Assembly: GCF_001510715.1 (NCBI RefSeq)
Contig: NZ_LMTJ01000002.1
Span: 62,001-126,000 of the forward strand
Length of the DNA stretch: 64,000 nucleotides
Direction: 5' to 3'
From: Bacillus sp. FJAT-29814
GTDB lineage: Bacteria > Bacillota > Bacilli > Bacillales > Cytobacillaceae
The translations under genes and the position numbers were made by a program. Position 1 is the stretch's first letter, and each line of letters begins with the position of its first letter. This document shows, one piece after another, positions 35,420 to 44,005 of the stretch. The notes beneath the pieces are model-generated. The model was not told where the DNA came from, searched no databases, and was given only the letters and a program-made list of their open reading frames with translations.

Positions 35420-36298
35420 ATGATCATTTCGAATAAACTAGAATCGCTGGACACTTTATCCAAATCGGAAGAGATACTGGCGAAATATATTCTGAGTGAA
35501 AAGGAAAATATCGAAAAACTGTCGACGATCGACCTGGCAAACGCGACGTATACATCGCCTTCCACAGTGGTCCGCTTGTCCAAAAAGCTTGGTTTTAGCG
35601 GGTGGAATGAATTGAAGGAAAAATATCTTGAGGAACTGCATTACTTAAATCGACACTTTACCGAGATTGACCCGAATTATCCTTTCGAAGCGCAGGATTC
35701 TTTTTTGACGATTGCCTCCAAAATCGGGCATTTGGCAACAGAAACCATTCAAGATACCATTTCTCTTTTAAAAAATGATGATTTAAAAAAAGCAGTGGAC
35801 CTCTTGGATAAGGCGCGGGTCATCAACGTATACGGGATTAGCAATTCGCTCCTGATGGCTTATGATTTTAGAAATAAAATGCTTAGAATTAATCGCCGGG
35901 TTGAAATGATGGACCTGCCGGCAGACCAGATTTATGTGGCTTCTAATTCTTCACCAACTGACACGGCCATACTAATTTCCTATTCTGGTGAATCGTCAGA
36001 AGTTTTAAGAATTGCTGAGATTCTGCGGACAAACAAAACACCAATCATCGCCATTACCAGTATCGGGGAAAATAGTCTGAAGGAATTTGCAGATTGTACG
36101 CTTTCCATATCAACCCGAGAAAAGCTGTTTTCAAAAATTGCGAGCTATTCGACGAACAATTCCATCCATTTGGTTCTGGATATACTCTATTCGTGTTTAT
36201 TTAAGTTGAACTATAAAGAAAATCTGGAATATAAAACAAACATTTCGAAGAAGATTGACGATCGGACATCGCATATTACGTTACTGCGGGAAAGATAA
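35420..36298 (+). CDS. MurR/RpiR-family transcriptional regulator
   Basis: 292 residues. N-terminal HTH (about 20-75, TYTSPSTVVRLSKKLGFSGWNELKEKYLEE) and a C-terminal SIS domain (about 125-265, VINVYGISNSLLMAYDF; TAILISYSGESSEVLRIAEILR) that binds phosphosugars. It would repress or activate a sugar- or amino-sugar-linked gene. The only divergent neighbour is the YczE-like membrane protein. The 121-base gap on its left is AT-rich; no clear operator was identified by eye. A 12-bp hairpin without T-run follows the stop. Confidence 0.88.
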   Translation: MIISNKLESLDTLSKSEEILAKYILSEKENIEKLSTIDLANATYTSPSTVVRLSKKLGFSGWNELKEKYLEELHYLNRHFTEIDPNYPFEAQDSFLTIASKIGHLATETIQDTISLLKNDDLKKAVDLLDKARVINVYGISNSLLMAYDFRNKMLRINRRVEMMDLPADQIYVASNSSPTDTAILISYSGESSEVLRIAEILRTNKTPIIAITSIGENSLKEFADCTLSISTREKLFSKIASYSTNNSIHLVLDILYSCLFKLNYKENLEYKTNISKKIDDRTSHITLLRER

Positions 36299-36327
36299 AG
36301 CCAAGTTAGGTTGTGCTAACTTGGCTT
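36298..36327 (+). terminator. Hairpin after the RpiR regulator
   Basis: Perfect 12-bp stem AAGCCAAGTTAG / CTAACTTGGCTT with a 6-base loop. The T-run is missing (CCGGGACG follows), so it may be a message-stabilising stem rather than an intrinsic terminator. Confidence 0.5.
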
Positions 36328-36399
36328 CCGGGACGCAGATAGGGTCTACGCTACCATTAGCCCCCTTTCTAACCGCATGGGCATGTGGACAACAATCCC

Positions 36400-37116
36400 C
36401 TACTCAATCAAACTCTCAGCAATTTTCAGCACATCCTCTTCCGGTATGTTATATGCTTTAAGGTTGAAGGTAGTATTTTTATGAAAAAACTGTACATCTA
36501 TGACAAACGGATATTCCGGATTTTCGCTCTCCAACTTCGTTTGCGATAACCACCCATTCACTCCACCAATACTCACCTGTTTCCCAGTTGACTCTAAATT
36601 TGTATCCGTTCCGGGATTCTCCGTAATCGTTAACTGTTTTCGGTCCAGTGCGCCGCTCTCAGCTTTCTCATTCCATGAATTTTCCTTGCCGTTTTCGGGT
36701 GTGACTAACCCGGAGGCATGTTCCATTCCGGCAGGCAACCATTTTGGCAGGATGAATTCAAAACTCGATGTTTGATGATTTTCGTCCAATCTGTCCATTT
36801 TCAACTGTTGGCTTCCCGTGAGGGGAACCAAACTGGTTGGAGCATCACTTGTTGATATCTTTTCATCCAGCTTTGCTTCCGGTTCAGATTTTTCCAAATG
36901 ATCCTTTACCAAGGTACCTAAGGTAAAGACAAATATTAGGCAAACCAAACTTGTTAATACCTTCGGAAAAAGCATTTTAGGGTTACCGGGTCTTTTCGAG
37001 GGCTTTTGGATTTCCTCTCTAATCCTCTTTTTGTGAAATTCGGTAAAATGCTTCCCTTTCAGAGTAGTTTCATTTAATGTTTCTCTTAGATTAGTAAGTT
37101 CGTTTTCAATCTTCAT
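36400..37116 (-). CDS. Probable anti-sigma factor paired with the ECF sigma factor
   Basis: 238 residues. A cytosolic N-terminus (1-50) capable of binding a sigma factor, one membrane helix (about 51-68, VLTSLVCLIFVFTLGTLV), and an extracytoplasmic domain of about 165 residues with no recognised motif. This topology and the overlap with the sigma gene (start within its last 11 bases, AGGAGG seven bases upstream) are typical of membrane anti-sigma factors. Sequence similarity to named anti-sigmas was not recognised, so the role is inferred from context. A long open gap with nothing recognised follows on its left. Confidence 0.7.
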   Translation of the reverse strand: MKIENELTNLRETLNETTLKGKHFTEFHKKRIREEIQKPSKRPGNPKMLFPKVLTSLVCLIFVFTLGTLVKDHLEKSEPEAKLDEKISTSDAPTSLVPLTGSQQLKMDRLDENHQTSSFEFILPKWLPAGMEHASGLVTPENGKENSWNEKAESGALDRKQLTITENPGTDTNLESTGKQVSIGGVNGWLSQTKLESENPEYPFVIDVQFFHKNTTFNLKAYNIPEEDVLKIAESLIE

Positions 37117-37651
37117 CAAAATCCCTCCTCATTATACTTCGAAGCTTTTCCCGTCCTCTATTTAATCTCACTCTGACTGTAGACGCTGTGATGGATAGTA
37201 ACTGACTTATTTCTTTTGTCGAAAAACTTTGATAGTAAAATAGGATGATCACCTCCCGATATTTCAATGGCAGTTTAAGCACTGCCTCGGCTAGTTCCAT
37301 GCCAGATTCGTTGTTCAGTATGGTTGACTCTGCCGACTTTTCCGTATGGGTTTTAAAATCAAAAAAATTGCCCAAGACAACCTTTTTCATGGTTGCGCTT
37401 CTTAAAACATCTTTGCACGTATTGGTAAGAATCTTATAAATCCAGGTTTTAATGGAAGCGTCACCGCGAAAGGTATGTAAGTTTTTATATAATTTTATAA
37501 ACGATTCCTGGACCGCATCCTCCGCTAAACTCCAATCCTTTAGATAAAGATAAGCCGTTCTGGTTAACTCCTCGCCATAATCAGACATCAGTTCTTCAAG
37601 CAAGTCATTTGGATTTAACTGATGATTCCATTCATTCCGTGTTAGTTGCAT
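37106..37651 (-). CDS. ECF-type RNA polymerase sigma factor
   Basis: 181 residues from the ATG at 37651, six bases after GGGGGTG; the frame upstream is not sigma-like. Region 2 (LAEDAVQESFIKLYKNLHTFRGDASIKTWIYKILTN) and region 4 (LPLKYREVIILFYYQSFSTKEISQLLSITASTVRVRLNRGREKL) are complete. It redirects RNA polymerase to ECF promoters when released from its anti-sigma. An ECF-like promoter lies 43-69 bases upstream, and a similar one faces the divergent ABC permease gene. Confidence 0.92.
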   Translation of the reverse strand: MQLTRNEWNHQLNPNDLLEELMSDYGEELTRTAYLYLKDWSLAEDAVQESFIKLYKNLHTFRGDASIKTWIYKILTNTCKDVLRSATMKKVVLGNFFDFKTHTEKSAESTILNNESGMELAEAVLKLPLKYREVIILFYYQSFSTKEISQLLSITASTVRVRLNRGREKLRSIMRRDFDED

Positions 37652-37693
37652 TGATGTCACCCCCAGTTCCTTTGCAACTCTGAACATACTTAA

Positions 37694-37720
37694 GACGGGT
37701 ATCAAGAAATAATTGTTACA
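37694..37720 (-). promoter_or_regulatory. Candidate autoregulatory ECF promoter
   Basis: Minus strand TGTAAC (-35, 37715-37720), 17-base spacer, CGTC (-10, 37694-37697). This matches the TGAAAC-N16/17-CGTC pattern of B. subtilis ECF promoters and lies just upstream of the sigma gene. Confidence 0.6.
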
Positions 37721-37788
37721 AAATTTTTTTCTAGCCCACAAAAGAAAACATAATAGCAAATAACAAAATAAAAAAATTGTAAAAAATT

Positions 37789-37817
37789 TGCAACCATTTT
37801 AGCCATCCGTCCGTCTA
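37789..37817 (+). promoter_or_regulatory. Candidate ECF promoter for the ABC permease gene
   Basis: TGCAAC (37789-37794), 17-base spacer, CGTC (37812-37815). Same spacing as the divergent sigma promoter; the predicted transcript would start about 35 bases before the permease ATG. Confidence 0.55.
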
Positions 37818-37856
37818 ATTTTTAGGTCTAAGAATGGATTCTCCCCAGAAAGGAAA

Positions 37857-38852
37857 ATGAATCGAATGCTAATTTATTTATTTAAGAGGAAACGGTTCCT
37901 CATCAGCTTTTTGTTTTTATCCACACTGGTCATTGCCAGTATGTTAAATACAGTTTTAAACGATGGGAAAATCCGGCAAACCATGGTACAAACAGATGAC
38001 CAAGGTAGAATCCTAGATAAACCGCCGTATCGACCCTTTACGGAGTACATCCTTGGTTCTGATCGGTATGGGTATGATTTAGTCCATTTATTAGTTGAAG
38101 GAGCGAAATGGACAATCGGGATTGTCCTCATTGTCGCTTTATTACGGATGATTTTGTCGATTATCATTAGTTCGTTTGCTTTTTCATTAAAACCGGCAAT
38201 TTTCAATAGTATGAAAAGTATTTTCGAGCCCTTTTCCGTCGTTCCGCAAACGATTATTGCCTATTTTATCTTGTTTAGTGTTTTATGGAGACCGGGTGAT
38301 GGGTTTCATACATCCTTTTGGGAACGAGCGACTTTTGAAACGATTGTACTCGTATTACTTGCAGTGCCAAATTTAACGATCCATCTTGCTAATGAAATGA
38401 AAATTGTAGAAAGGGAATCTTTTATTGAGGTAGCTAAAACCCTTGGTGCCGGTAAAGCCCGAATCTTTTTTAGACACATCGTTCCACATGTCTATGAAAA
38501 ATGGATCTTATTATTTGGGCAGCAGTTTATCCAGTCTTTAACGCTTCTCGCCCATCTGGGATTTATGAGTCTTTTCTTCGGCGGTACCATCCCCCCTAGC
38601 GATGATGGGACACCTCCGCGTTCCGTTTCCTATGAATGGTCGGGGGTCATAGGCGGAGATATCAGCTACCTTTATTCATACCCATGGATTGTCTTGGTTC
38701 CAATCGGCTTCTTTATCGCAACCTCTATTAGCGTCGCATTGATCAATGAATCTGTAAAATCGTATTTTCAAAGCGAAGACAGACTGCGGCTTCGGTCGAT
38801 GAAGGCCGCAAAGCACGATGAATCTGTAAAAATAAAGATTCCTGCAAGCTAA
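37857..38852 (+). CDS. DppC/OppC-like ABC permease without partner genes
   Basis: 331 residues. One N-terminal helix (about 14-32), an extracytoplasmic segment with FTEYILGSDRYGYDLVHLLVEGAKWT (the usual start of OppC/DppC transmembrane cores), then five more helices and the EAA loop EVAKTLGAGKARIFFRHIVPHV that contacts the ATPase. No partner permease, ATPase or binding protein is present nearby. Its promoter looks like the ECF promoter of the divergent sigma factor, so it probably belongs to that regulon. AAAGGAAA lies directly before ATG; an alternative ATG follows three codons later. Confidence 0.82.
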   Translation: MNRMLIYLFKRKRFLISFLFLSTLVIASMLNTVLNDGKIRQTMVQTDDQGRILDKPPYRPFTEYILGSDRYGYDLVHLLVEGAKWTIGIVLIVALLRMILSIIISSFAFSLKPAIFNSMKSIFEPFSVVPQTIIAYFILFSVLWRPGDGFHTSFWERATFETIVLVLLAVPNLTIHLANEMKIVERESFIEVAKTLGAGKARIFFRHIVPHVYEKWILLFGQQFIQSLTLLAHLGFMSLFFGGTIPPSDDGTPPRSVSYEWSGVIGGDISYLYSYPWIVLVPIGFFIATSISVALINESVKSYFQSEDRLRLRSMKAAKHDESVKIKIPAS

Positions 38853-38864
38853 AAGAAAACACGT

Positions 38865-38896
38865 AAAAACCCAGCTGCAATATTAGGCTGGGTTTT
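38865..38896 (+). terminator. Terminator after the ABC permease
   Basis: AAAAACCCAGC pairs with GCTGGGTTTT. Confidence 0.8.
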
Positions 38897-39028
38897 GTTT
38901 ATAATTTGTTTATCCTTAGCTGCTGTATTTTTACTTGGATTAGGAACGTTCATGGAGATAATATATACAATGGCAAAACCAAAGCAAAAAATTGTAAAAG
39001 CGACTAGCGTTTTATAAAAAAATAAGAA

Positions 39029-39064
39029 GAAAAACTTCAAGGGTAGGCTCCTCGAAGTTTTTTT
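39029..39064 (-). terminator. Terminator after the PEP-mobile-domain enzyme
   Basis: Minus strand AAAAAAACTTCGAGG, loop, CCCTTGAAGTTTTTC; it lies 30 bases past the stop at 39094. The rest of the gap 38853-39093 contains only this and the opposing terminator. Confidence 0.75.
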
Positions 39065-39093
39065 GATGTAAATCGGTGTTCCCTTTCCAACTG

Positions 39094-40722
39094 TCATTCT
39101 AAATAAACAATGCCATCCTTCCCATCTACCGTCACCAAATCCCCATCCTTCAACAGTGTAGTTGCCACCTTTGTTCCAACAACAGCAGGCAGCCTGTATT
39201 CCCTAGCGATGATACTGGCATGCGCCAGGATTCCGCCGGCATCGGTAATGAGGGCACCGGCTATCGGAAATAGAACTGTCCATGAGGGTGCAGTTGTTTT
39301 GCACACGAGAATATCTCCTTTATTTAGCTTTGAAAAATCCTCTTGCCCGGTAATGACCTTCACCTTTCCCGAATAAATACCCGCAGAAGCAGCATTTCCT
39401 TTGAATGATTTCGCCTTTTCCCCGGGAACGTTAGGTAGCAATCCAAATATTCGTTCAATCACCGGATCCGCTGGCAGGTTGGACTGGGTGCCGAAGAATG
39501 GCTCCGGCTTTCTCTTCTTATATTCTTTCATTCTATTTTTATTCTGCCCGACTAACTCATGAAGAGCCTTAGGTTCCTGTAAAACCTCCAACAAATCGTC
39601 TAAAAAAAGGTAAAAAATATCTTCTTCGGCTGTTATGACCCGATACCTTACTAAGGTACGGCCTACATTTTTAAGGAAGTAGCGGGATTTTGCAGCAATC
39701 ATCGCATCGATATAAAAATGATGATCTTCATCTACACCCCAACAGGATAAAGCCCAGTTATACAATGTTTTAAAACGGTCGGTCAGTTCACTATCAGGCA
39801 GAAGTTTAAATAGTGCCCCGACCTTTTCCTGGCGTTCAGCAACCAGCTGCTGGAATTCCAAGTCAAAATGGTAATCTTTTAAAACGTATTTCTTAATGAT
39901 GGATAAAGCATAAGCAGGATTTTCAAACCAGGTTTCTTCTGCGAATTCATGGGTGGCCGACTTACGATGACCATATATACTTAAGAAATCCATCAGTTCC
40001 TCTAGAAACTCCCTTCCCTCTCCTGTTTGTTCCAGTGTTTTGAAAGAGTCCAAAGAATTCGTAAGTGAAGAGCTGAGAAATTCAGAAGCTTTTACCTGAT
40101 TGGCCAATAGCCATAACCCGCGGTCTGTTTCCAGAGACATATTCATTACTCCCTGGAGCAAATCGTAGACCTCCTTGGTATCCCCCTTTCCTGTCACCTG
40201 TCCATATGCTTCCTCCAAGACTACGGCCAAAGCCGTTCTTGGGATCGTGATTTCAAAGTGGCACTCCCAAGCCTTTAAATAGAAGTCTTGCAATTCTTTC
40301 ACATTTTCCAAGGCCTGATTCAACGATAATTCTCCGATAGAACGTTCAGATAATAATCGATAGAACGGCATATAAAACTCGTTCACTTTGCTCTCCAAAT
40401 ATGACTTGACCCGAGGAAAATATTCCTCCATTTTGTTCTGATGCTTGATGATTCTTTCTTCAAATGGTTCCGGATGTGGAGGCATCGCCTGATAATAATA
40501 GCCATGATCTAACTTGACAAGGAATTGAGAGATAGGCATTTTCATATTTTCAAATGCTCGTTTGGTTCCTATAGAAACGGCGGGTAAAAGAAAAGACGCA
40601 TATAAAGGCGTTAGCGGCCCGGAGAAGTGGGTATCATCAAGCATCCAAAATTCCTGCTGTTTGTCGTTTTCACTTAGGAACAAGTTTTGTTTCCAATCAG
40701 AGAAAGGAATTGCCTTGGACAT
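39094..40722 (-). CDS. PEP-utilising enzyme mobile-domain protein lacking an ATP-grasp domain
   Basis: 542 residues. The C-terminal 90 residues are the swivelling phosphohistidine domain (SAGIYSGKVKVI; CKTTAPSWTVLFPIAGALITDAGGILAHASIIARE, catalytic His about 501; LPAVVGT). The N-terminal 450 residues are helical and resemble the middle region of PEP-synthase/rifampin-phosphotransferase-like proteins. The ATP-grasp (PPDK_N) domain needed to charge the His is not in this protein nor in any neighbour, so it may use a separate partner or have another role. Start: ATAAGGAGTGCTCAATTT then ATG. Divergent from the LuxR-type regulator. Confidence 0.8.
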   Translation of the reverse strand: MSKAIPFSDWKQNLFLSENDKQQEFWMLDDTHFSGPLTPLYASFLLPAVSIGTKRAFENMKMPISQFLVKLDHGYYYQAMPPHPEPFEERIIKHQNKMEEYFPRVKSYLESKVNEFYMPFYRLLSERSIGELSLNQALENVKELQDFYLKAWECHFEITIPRTALAVVLEEAYGQVTGKGDTKEVYDLLQGVMNMSLETDRGLWLLANQVKASEFLSSSLTNSLDSFKTLEQTGEGREFLEELMDFLSIYGHRKSATHEFAEETWFENPAYALSIIKKYVLKDYHFDLEFQQLVAERQEKVGALFKLLPDSELTDRFKTLYNWALSCWGVDEDHHFYIDAMIAAKSRYFLKNVGRTLVRYRVITAEEDIFYLFLDDLLEVLQEPKALHELVGQNKNRMKEYKKRKPEPFFGTQSNLPADPVIERIFGLLPNVPGEKAKSFKGNAASAGIYSGKVKVITGQEDFSKLNKGDILVCKTTAPSWTVLFPIAGALITDAGGILAHASIIAREYRLPAVVGTKVATTLLKDGDLVTVDGKDGIVYLE

Positions 40723-40791
40723 AAATTGAGCACTCCTTATAATTTAATAAATCTATATTACTTGAAATCATCCCGCTCATCTATCCGGTAA

Positions 40792-40821
40792 ATAACGTAT
40801 TTTCCCAACAGAGGGAAAATA
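40792..40821. promoter_or_regulatory. Shared 12-mer and 9-bp inverted repeat in the divergent promoter region
   Basis: ATAACGTATTTT (40792-40803) is the exact reverse complement of AAAATACGTTAT at 43905-43916. It overlaps TATTTTCCC aacaga GGGAAAATA (40798-40821), a perfect 9-bp inverted repeat. Both are between the PEP-mobile gene and the LuxR-type regulator gene. Confidence 0.5.
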
Positions 40822-40847
40822 TCACATAACGGAGAATATACTAAACA

Positions 40848-43814
40848 ATGAATTTTAGGAAGGACTGTTCTCCAAAGATGACATTAAAGAAATCTCAAAT
40901 AGTTGAAAGGGAGAAATATTTAAACCAAATTCCAGCCATCCTATCAAACCTTTTGGAAGGAAATGGCACGGTTATTGCGATTATGGGCGAACCTGGAATC
41001 GGCAAAACCCGGGTGGCAAAGGAAATCATGAATATTGCCAGTGGGCACCAATGTAAAATCTTGCTGGGACGCTCCTATTCTGTCGGCGGAGACACGGCCT
41101 ATACGCCTATTATCGAAATGTTCAATCAGGGTTTCCGGGGGATTAGTCCTGAAAAAATTACTAATTGGACAAGGGATTTGCCAGACTTGGGCAAACTGTT
41201 TCGCCGATTGTCTTTCCCTGAACCCCCAAAAGTGGCCGATCAGGCCTTAGAAAAAACTCGTTTATTTGAGTCATTGGTTTGTCTGGTGGAACGGATGGCT
41301 GAAGGGCGGCCACTTATCATTGTACAAGAGGATATACATTATACCGATCCGGCTTCCTTAGAATTTCTCCATTACTTAAGCCGCGGCACAAACATCTCTC
41401 CTCTGATATTGGTTTTAACGATTGATACGCTTGGGCTAGCGAATAATCCAAATGTGAACGGCCTTGTTCAGTCGTTACGAAAAGAGGATTACTTCATGGA
41501 ATTCCACCTCAATCGCCTGAGTGTTATAGGCGTGACCCAACTGCTGTCAGACCGGCTGGGTACAGCCTTACCAGATGGCTTTATTCCTTTTATCATGAAA
41601 CATTCCGAGGGAGTGCCTCTGTTTATCGATGAACTGGTGCATTCTTTACTTGAAACAAATGCATTAACAAAGCAGGATGGGGTTTGGGTCCTTTCAGGCC
41701 GTTCAATTGAAACCATTCCTTATCGAATTAAAGAGCTGATAAAAGAGCGAATCCAACGAATTGATTCCTTGGAACAAAAAGTCCTCCTATATGCGGCGAT
41801 ATCAAAAGGAACTGTATCCCACTCGATCCTGCATCGTCTCACACAAATGAATGAAGACGACTTTTTGTCCGCAATCCAACGGCTTCAATCCTCAGGACTA
41901 ATTTTTGAAGAGATCCAGGAGATGGAGGTCCATTACGGCATCTACCATACCTTAGTGAAGGAAGTCATCTACGAGGAGCTTCCCATTATGGCACGCAGAC
42001 GCGCCTATCAGTATTTCATCGATGTCCTTGAAGATAGCGGCTATGATAATGTCGAGTATTTGGCTCATTTATATGAGGGCGCCGGACCTGAAACGGACCC
42101 TGTGAGAACGCTCAGCGTTTTCCTTAAAGAAGCGGAACGGGCCCTAAGTCTGCATGCATACGTATCGGCAGCTAAGTATTATAAATCCGTCTTGCAGCTA
42201 ATACAAACAGGCAAGATGGCTGATGAAAAAGGCCGCATTCCCTGGCTCTTACAACGCTTGGGGGAAACTCACAAACTGCTGGGAGAACGTACTGAAGCCC
42301 AGCGGTATTGCCTAGAAGCGATTCGGACCTATGTTCCATCCAACAATCAAATCGAAATCGCACGTTTACATGGGTTATTAGCGAATATTTTTTGGGAATC
42401 AGGTGAAATCGAACAAAGTTTGCAATACCTTGAGGATGGTTTGGCAATAGCCCGAAACCAACATGATTCCCATGACGTACATTACCAACTTTTGCATACA
42501 AGTCTTGTTTTCTTGAGCAGGATGAAACGACCGGAAGAATATCGCCGAGTATATGAAGAAATTCAACAGGTCCAAAAGTTAATGAGAACGCCTCAGGCTG
42601 CAGCACGAGCGAAAGTAGCGGAAATCGATTATTGGACAAGCCACGTCACGATGGAAAATTATAGTCCCAGTAAGGTTAGGATCTTAGTTGAAGAGCTTAG
42701 TAAAATGGAGGCAGATGATGAGACTCTTTTCCGAGGCTATTTCGTTAGCTCCGTTAATTTTGTATTCTGCGGAAAATATGAACTTAGCAGAAAATATTCG
42801 GGGAAGGCTTTAGAGGTCGCCCTCCGAATGCGTATTTTGGAATATGAGATTCGCAGTTACTGGATGCAGGTGCAAACCCATCTCTTAAGCGGTCAATGGA
42901 AACTTGCTTTACCAATCATTGATTTATGTTTTTCAAAAGCTAGAAAAATGGACGTCGGCAGGCCATTAACCTATGCCCAGATTATAAAAGGAACGGTTTA
43001 TGCCTGGATGGGACGACACAAAGATGCGCAAGTATGCTTAGACGATATGAAACGTCTCATCCCAGCCTTCCTAACGAAAGATGGACACATAATCGATATG
43101 ATGTCTCCCATTGAAATGATGATTGCCTTGGGGACAGAAAAAGCTAAGGATTACTACAACTCCATGAATCGAACTCGGCCATATTACGTCGCGAATCCTT
43201 TTTTAAATCTTGCCCTATGGGGGGAAATTCAATTAGTCGCAGGCGATCCAACAGGGGCCCAGAAAACAGTGACGGAGCTTCTTTCAGGACACATCGAAGA
43301 AAATAGTTACGCTTGGGCGCTGGGAAAACGCCTGGAAAGTAAAATTGATTTTTCACTAGGAAATAATGCATCTGCTCTACACCACATTAACGAAGCCATT
43401 GATCATTTTAACGAGTTAAGAATGCCATTGGAACAGGCCCGCTCATTGTTAATTTATGCTGACATTCATCTGGACAAAAACCCGGGAGAAGCAAAAAAAT
43501 CTTTGCTTCAATGTATGGAAATGTTTGAACAGCTGGATGCGGACCAGGATTTGCAGTTGGCCCAAGCAAAGATGAAAAAACTTGGGGTGAGTTTTCCTAA
43601 ACACACCACAAAACAAAAAGAAACCATTTTAAGTAAACGAGAAATGGAAGTTGCCCGGTTGGTTGCTGAAGGTCTAACAAACATAGAAATCGCGGATAAC
43701 CTAATCATCAGCCCGCGCACCGTAAGTACGCATCTCGAAAAAATCTACAGGAAACTTGGCATCAACTCCAGAGCCTCACTTGTAAAATATCTGATTTCAA
43801 TTGAAAACCAATAA
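40848..43814 (+). CDS. Large LuxR-type ATP-binding transcriptional regulator (LAL/MalT class)
   Basis: 988 residues. AAA-type ATPase at the N-terminus (Walker A GEPGIGKT at 47-54; Walker B LIIVQEDIHYTD about 150-165), a winged-helix-like and TPR-type central region (about 430-900) and a LuxR HTH at the C-terminus (KREMEVARLVAEGLTNIEIADNLIISPRTVSTHLEKIYRKLGI, about 930-975). LAL regulators are ATP-dependent activators of metabolic clusters, responding to a ligand through the TPR region. It is divergent from the PEP-mobile gene and followed by a hemerythrin operon; a common DNA motif supports both as targets. ATG follows GGAG at 11 bases. Confidence 0.9.
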   Translation: MNFRKDCSPKMTLKKSQIVEREKYLNQIPAILSNLLEGNGTVIAIMGEPGIGKTRVAKEIMNIASGHQCKILLGRSYSVGGDTAYTPIIEMFNQGFRGISPEKITNWTRDLPDLGKLFRRLSFPEPPKVADQALEKTRLFESLVCLVERMAEGRPLIIVQEDIHYTDPASLEFLHYLSRGTNISPLILVLTIDTLGLANNPNVNGLVQSLRKEDYFMEFHLNRLSVIGVTQLLSDRLGTALPDGFIPFIMKHSEGVPLFIDELVHSLLETNALTKQDGVWVLSGRSIETIPYRIKELIKERIQRIDSLEQKVLLYAAISKGTVSHSILHRLTQMNEDDFLSAIQRLQSSGLIFEEIQEMEVHYGIYHTLVKEVIYEELPIMARRRAYQYFIDVLEDSGYDNVEYLAHLYEGAGPETDPVRTLSVFLKEAERALSLHAYVSAAKYYKSVLQLIQTGKMADEKGRIPWLLQRLGETHKLLGERTEAQRYCLEAIRTYVPSNNQIEIARLHGLLANIFWESGEIEQSLQYLEDGLAIARNQHDSHDVHYQLLHTSLVFLSRMKRPEEYRRVYEEIQQVQKLMRTPQAAARAKVAEIDYWTSHVTMENYSPSKVRILVEELSKMEADDETLFRGYFVSSVNFVFCGKYELSRKYSGKALEVALRMRILEYEIRSYWMQVQTHLLSGQWKLALPIIDLCFSKARKMDVGRPLTYAQIIKGTVYAWMGRHKDAQVCLDDMKRLIPAFLTKDGHIIDMMSPIEMMIALGTEKAKDYYNSMNRTRPYYVANPFLNLALWGEIQLVAGDPTGAQKTVTELLSGHIEENSYAWALGKRLESKIDFSLGNNASALHHINEAIDHFNELRMPLEQARSLLIYADIHLDKNPGEAKKSLLQCMEMFEQLDADQDLQLAQAKMKKLGVSFPKHTTKQKETILSKREMEVARLVAEGLTNIEIADNLIISPRTVSTHLEKIYRKLGINSRASLVKYLISIENQ

Positions 43815-43820
43815 ACTTAG

Positions 43821-43862
43821 AAAGCCGCCATTGCCTCATTTTATCGGGTATAGCGGCTTTTT
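43821..43862 (+). terminator. Terminator after the LuxR-type regulator
   Basis: AAAGCCGC pairs with GCGGCTTT (extended imperfectly), followed by a short T-run. Confidence 0.7.
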
Positions 43863-43881
43863 ACGTATGTGTTTTTTTGTA

Positions 43882-43916
43882 AAAATACGTAATCTGCATT
43901 TCTCAAAATACGTTAT
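43882..43916. promoter_or_regulatory. Two AAAATACGT[TA]AT sites upstream of the hemerythrin operon
   Basis: AAAATACGTAAT (43882-43893) and AAAATACGTTAT (43905-43916) are 23 bases apart; the second equals, on the opposite strand, the motif upstream of the LuxR-type regulator. A third core copy, ATACGTAA in reverse, is at 43861-43868. Confidence 0.55.
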
Positions 43917-44005
43917 TTACTCGATATGCCCCATCTTACAGCGATGATAAATTGGTAATGTGAACAACGGGTTCATAAAAACCAAAAACCAAAGGAGAGT
44001 TGAGC

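Noticed and set aside
37210..37225. TTTTGTCGAAA, a perfect Spo0A box match
   Set aside because: It is inside the coding region of the ECF sigma factor with no promoter around it, so a chance match is more likely.
38849..39097. 82-codon minus-strand frame overlapping the permease end and touching the PEP-mobile gene with ATGA
   Set aside because: It crosses two opposing intrinsic terminators (38865-38896 and 39029-39064), so it would be cut off soon after its start; composition is low-complexity and no family fits.
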